NCBI RefSeq assembly: GCF_026914185.1 | Contig: NC_070565.1 | Span: 2,108,001-2,172,000 of the forward strand | Direction of reading: 5' to 3' | Source: Puccinia triticina | Taxonomy: Eukaryota; Basidiomycota; Pucciniomycetes; Pucciniales; Pucciniaceae | Length of the DNA stretch: 64,000 bases | In this document: piece by piece, positions 62,351 to 64,000 of the stretch | Layout: each line of letters starts with the position of its first letter | Position numbering within the stretch: the stretch's first letter is position 1 | The notes under the pieces: generated by a model | Databases searched by the model: none | What the model saw: only the letters and a program-made list of their open reading frames with translations | What the model was told of the DNA's origin: nothing | Translations under genes and position numbers: made by a program

Positions 62351-64000
62351 TAGAGATGGGCGCACGTAACCCGTTGCGGGTATCTGCTATCCGCTGGCGG
62401 TTACCCGCCAGAGGCCCTTGGGTACCCGCCAGCGGATGCGGTTGCGGATTCGGATGTCTGAGATTCTGGCAGAATCCAGCGGATACCTGTGTATTTCAGC
62501 GGGTATCCGATCTCCCTAGGGGATGCAAGCCGCAGCTGCGCAGAATCACTGCGAGGGCTTACCCTTGGCCCCACACCCCCGGCTCCCCCTTGGCCCCGTA
62601 CCCCGACATACATGTCCTCCGCCCCATCCCCTGCTCCCCTCTAAGACCAAACACCATCATATCCGCCAACCATCACCATATCCTCCAACCACCACCACAC
62701 TATGAATCGACGCAAGAGGCACCGACAAACAATTTCACGGACACCATCACCAGAGGTCCGCAACCAAACCACCATTGAATCACACGATGACCGCAAAGAT
62801 CGTGAATCATTGGCACCTGCCAGAACTGATTCCACCGGCAAGCAACGTTTTTGTAAGTACTCCTCCTCTTGGTAGTGATTCATCATCCCACCCCTGACCA
62901 CTTTCATCGTAGATCATGCACAGAGACTTTCCCAAAACCAAGTCAGTTCTGCCTACTCTTCCTATGAGCCACCTACGCTTTCCACTCAGCTGGATAAATT
63001 CAAACGGCGCATGATTGCATGGAAGTGTAAGACGTAAGTATCTCTTTTTCATTATGGTATCTTATCTTAATGATGAAATGCATGAATACTAATTGAAGGT
63101 GTGAAACTCTCAGATGTTCTACAACTATCAATCGGCCGACTTACAAATTGTCATGCAGTAATCTTCTCACACATGTGAGTCGATGTCTGAGGAAGCAGCA
63201 AGTACCCTCAAATAACAGGACACTTGCATCACTTGGTATATCTGGCACAGGGGAAATCGACCCAAGGGAGGTGGGTGTTTTTCAATCTTGAATCCTGTTT
63301 TTTCATCTTGTGACCTTGTCTGAATTGTTGAATCTCTGTAGGTTACACAAAGATGTGCTATTTGGTGCGCCAAGGGCGCCAAACCCTTTTCGGCCTTGGA
63401 AGACCAAAGCCTCAAGCAAGTTCTACATCTGACAATCCTCAAGTCCCTCCCAAATTGAAAGACGGTTGCAAACGCCATCCACTTCCTTTATTTAGCAGTT
63501 CAGGAGAAATTATGTGAGGAATTGAAGGTGGGTCCGTGAATTTTTAATTTCAATTAGGAAGTATATCTTGATATCTAATTTAAATCACTCTATTCAGAAG
63601 CACAAGGGCACGATGTACTTAGGTGTTGAAGCCTGGCAGACTCCTAATGGTTTCGACATCATTGGCGCAGTAATATACCGACTTTCAATTGATGGCACCG
63701 GTAATATTGGATTAGATGCCTCTCCCCTCGACTTTGTTCAGCTTAAAGAGCGGCACACAGGTGCATACTTGGCTTGCATGGTTCAGTATATTGTTGAGAA
63801 GTTTGGCTTGGCAGATCGGGTGCGAGCCTTCTTTTTCCATTTCTTAAATCTTCTCTCTATCTTGCTGACCGCTGTGGAACTCCGTCCGGTGCAGGCCGGC
63901 GGCAGTTAGGTGGAGGGGAATGGGGAAAAGAGGTTTGTGTGCCCTCCGGGTGATGGTCGGGATGAGCAAAGAGGATCGGTTGAGCGATGAGTTTTTGGGG
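62351..64000 (+). mobile_element. Left end of a hAT element running off the window
   Basis: TAGAGATGGGCGCACG at 62351 fits the YARNG hAT end; the subterminal region has many GCGGGTA / TACCCGC motifs, as in the TAGAGAATGT MITEs at 27645 and 38351. A BED/hAT transposase gene follows. The right end and target duplication are outside. Confidence 0.6.
62702..63819 (+). pseudogene. BED-finger hAT transposase, N-terminal half (one in-frame TGA; 3' end outside or lost)
   Basis: Exons 62702-62852, 62913-63033, 63114-63270, 63342-63527 and 63598-63819 join with GT..AG introns in one frame. The product has a BED zinc finger (WKCKTC...LSCSNLLTHVSRC; C-x2-C...H-x4-C), then IWCAKGAKPFSALEDQ, TVANAIHFLYLAVQEKLCEE, YLGVEAWQTPNGFDIIGAVI and LKERHTGAYLACMVQYIVEK, the typical order of fungal hAT transposases before the DNASNN motif. 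A TGA at 63456-63458 stands where related proteins usually have Arg (PNRKTV), so the copy is probably dead. After 63819 the sequence does not continue into the expected catalytic block, possibly because of another intron or an insertion. Confidence 0.7.

Overview
The window looks like a slice of a large, transposon-packed fungal genome, most likely a rust fungus (Pucciniales, Basidiomycota). The evidence is short GT..AG introns in housekeeping genes, single-copy fungal genes (ATP17, CWC2, a Dia2/Pof3-like F-box gene), short cysteine-rich secreted proteins, and nested Ty3, Copia, LINE, MULE, hAT, Harbinger and Helitron-type sequence. Species level cannot be read from the sequence alone. No rRNA, tRNA or CRISPR was found.

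Layout. 1-10133: a gypsy-type element on the minus strand, running off the left edge, whose 187-bp LTR is split by a young, complete Ty3/gypsy element (475-10116; two 782-bp LTRs differing at 2 sites). The young element has a gag-protease frame, a canonical U UUU UUA slip site into a pol frame, and an extra 2.2-kb block holding an RRM protein ORF (+) and an antisense ORF (-) with its own TATA box. 10134-13560: an LTR fragment, a broken condensin subunit 1 gene, a ~770-bp foldback element and a RidA-family gene fragment; this is a graveyard of copied host-gene pieces. 13600-23650: the gene-rich part, with a TPR/F-box/LRR gene (Dia2/Pof3 type, N-terminus doubtful), ATP17 (-) and CWC2 (+) as a divergent pair 235 bp apart, and an 830+ residue P-loop ATPase.

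24100-35600: wall-to-wall DNA transposons. Elements with different termini and target duplications (a MULE-like one, a TACAG-ended one, a hAT-like one) all carry arrays of one palindromic module built on ATGACCGG...CCGGTCAT. Next comes a ~4-kb nested inverted repeat containing a solo LTR with a perfect 5-bp duplication. 36600-37200 and 44278-44850: two candidate secreted effector genes. 38351-41490: a hAT-like element carrying the palindromic module and a 5'-truncated LINE, a 160-bp MITE and a Helitron helicase remnant.

45025-54440: nested DNA transposons. A remnant of a MULE with an OTU protease domain is followed by another palindrome-bearing MULE-like end. A Harbinger-type element begins inside that end; it is interrupted by a 1.07-kb hAT-like element and, inside its nuclease gene, by a full MULE-OTU (49045-54381, 9-bp duplication), which is itself split by a solo LTR. 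54567-64000: a decayed Copia 5' end, a second MULE transposase fragment, a BED/hAT transposase pseudogene (-), and the left part of another BED/hAT element (+) leaving the window.

Overall, the host genes sit in one ~10-kb island; the rest is a layered record of transposition. Nonsense mutations in the MULE and hAT-2 frames are all TGA where the family context suggests CGA, and the palindromic arrays vary mainly between TCGA, TTGA and TCAA. Both fit C-to-T decay at CpG. These CpG readings, and gene models with several exons, are inferred by eye.
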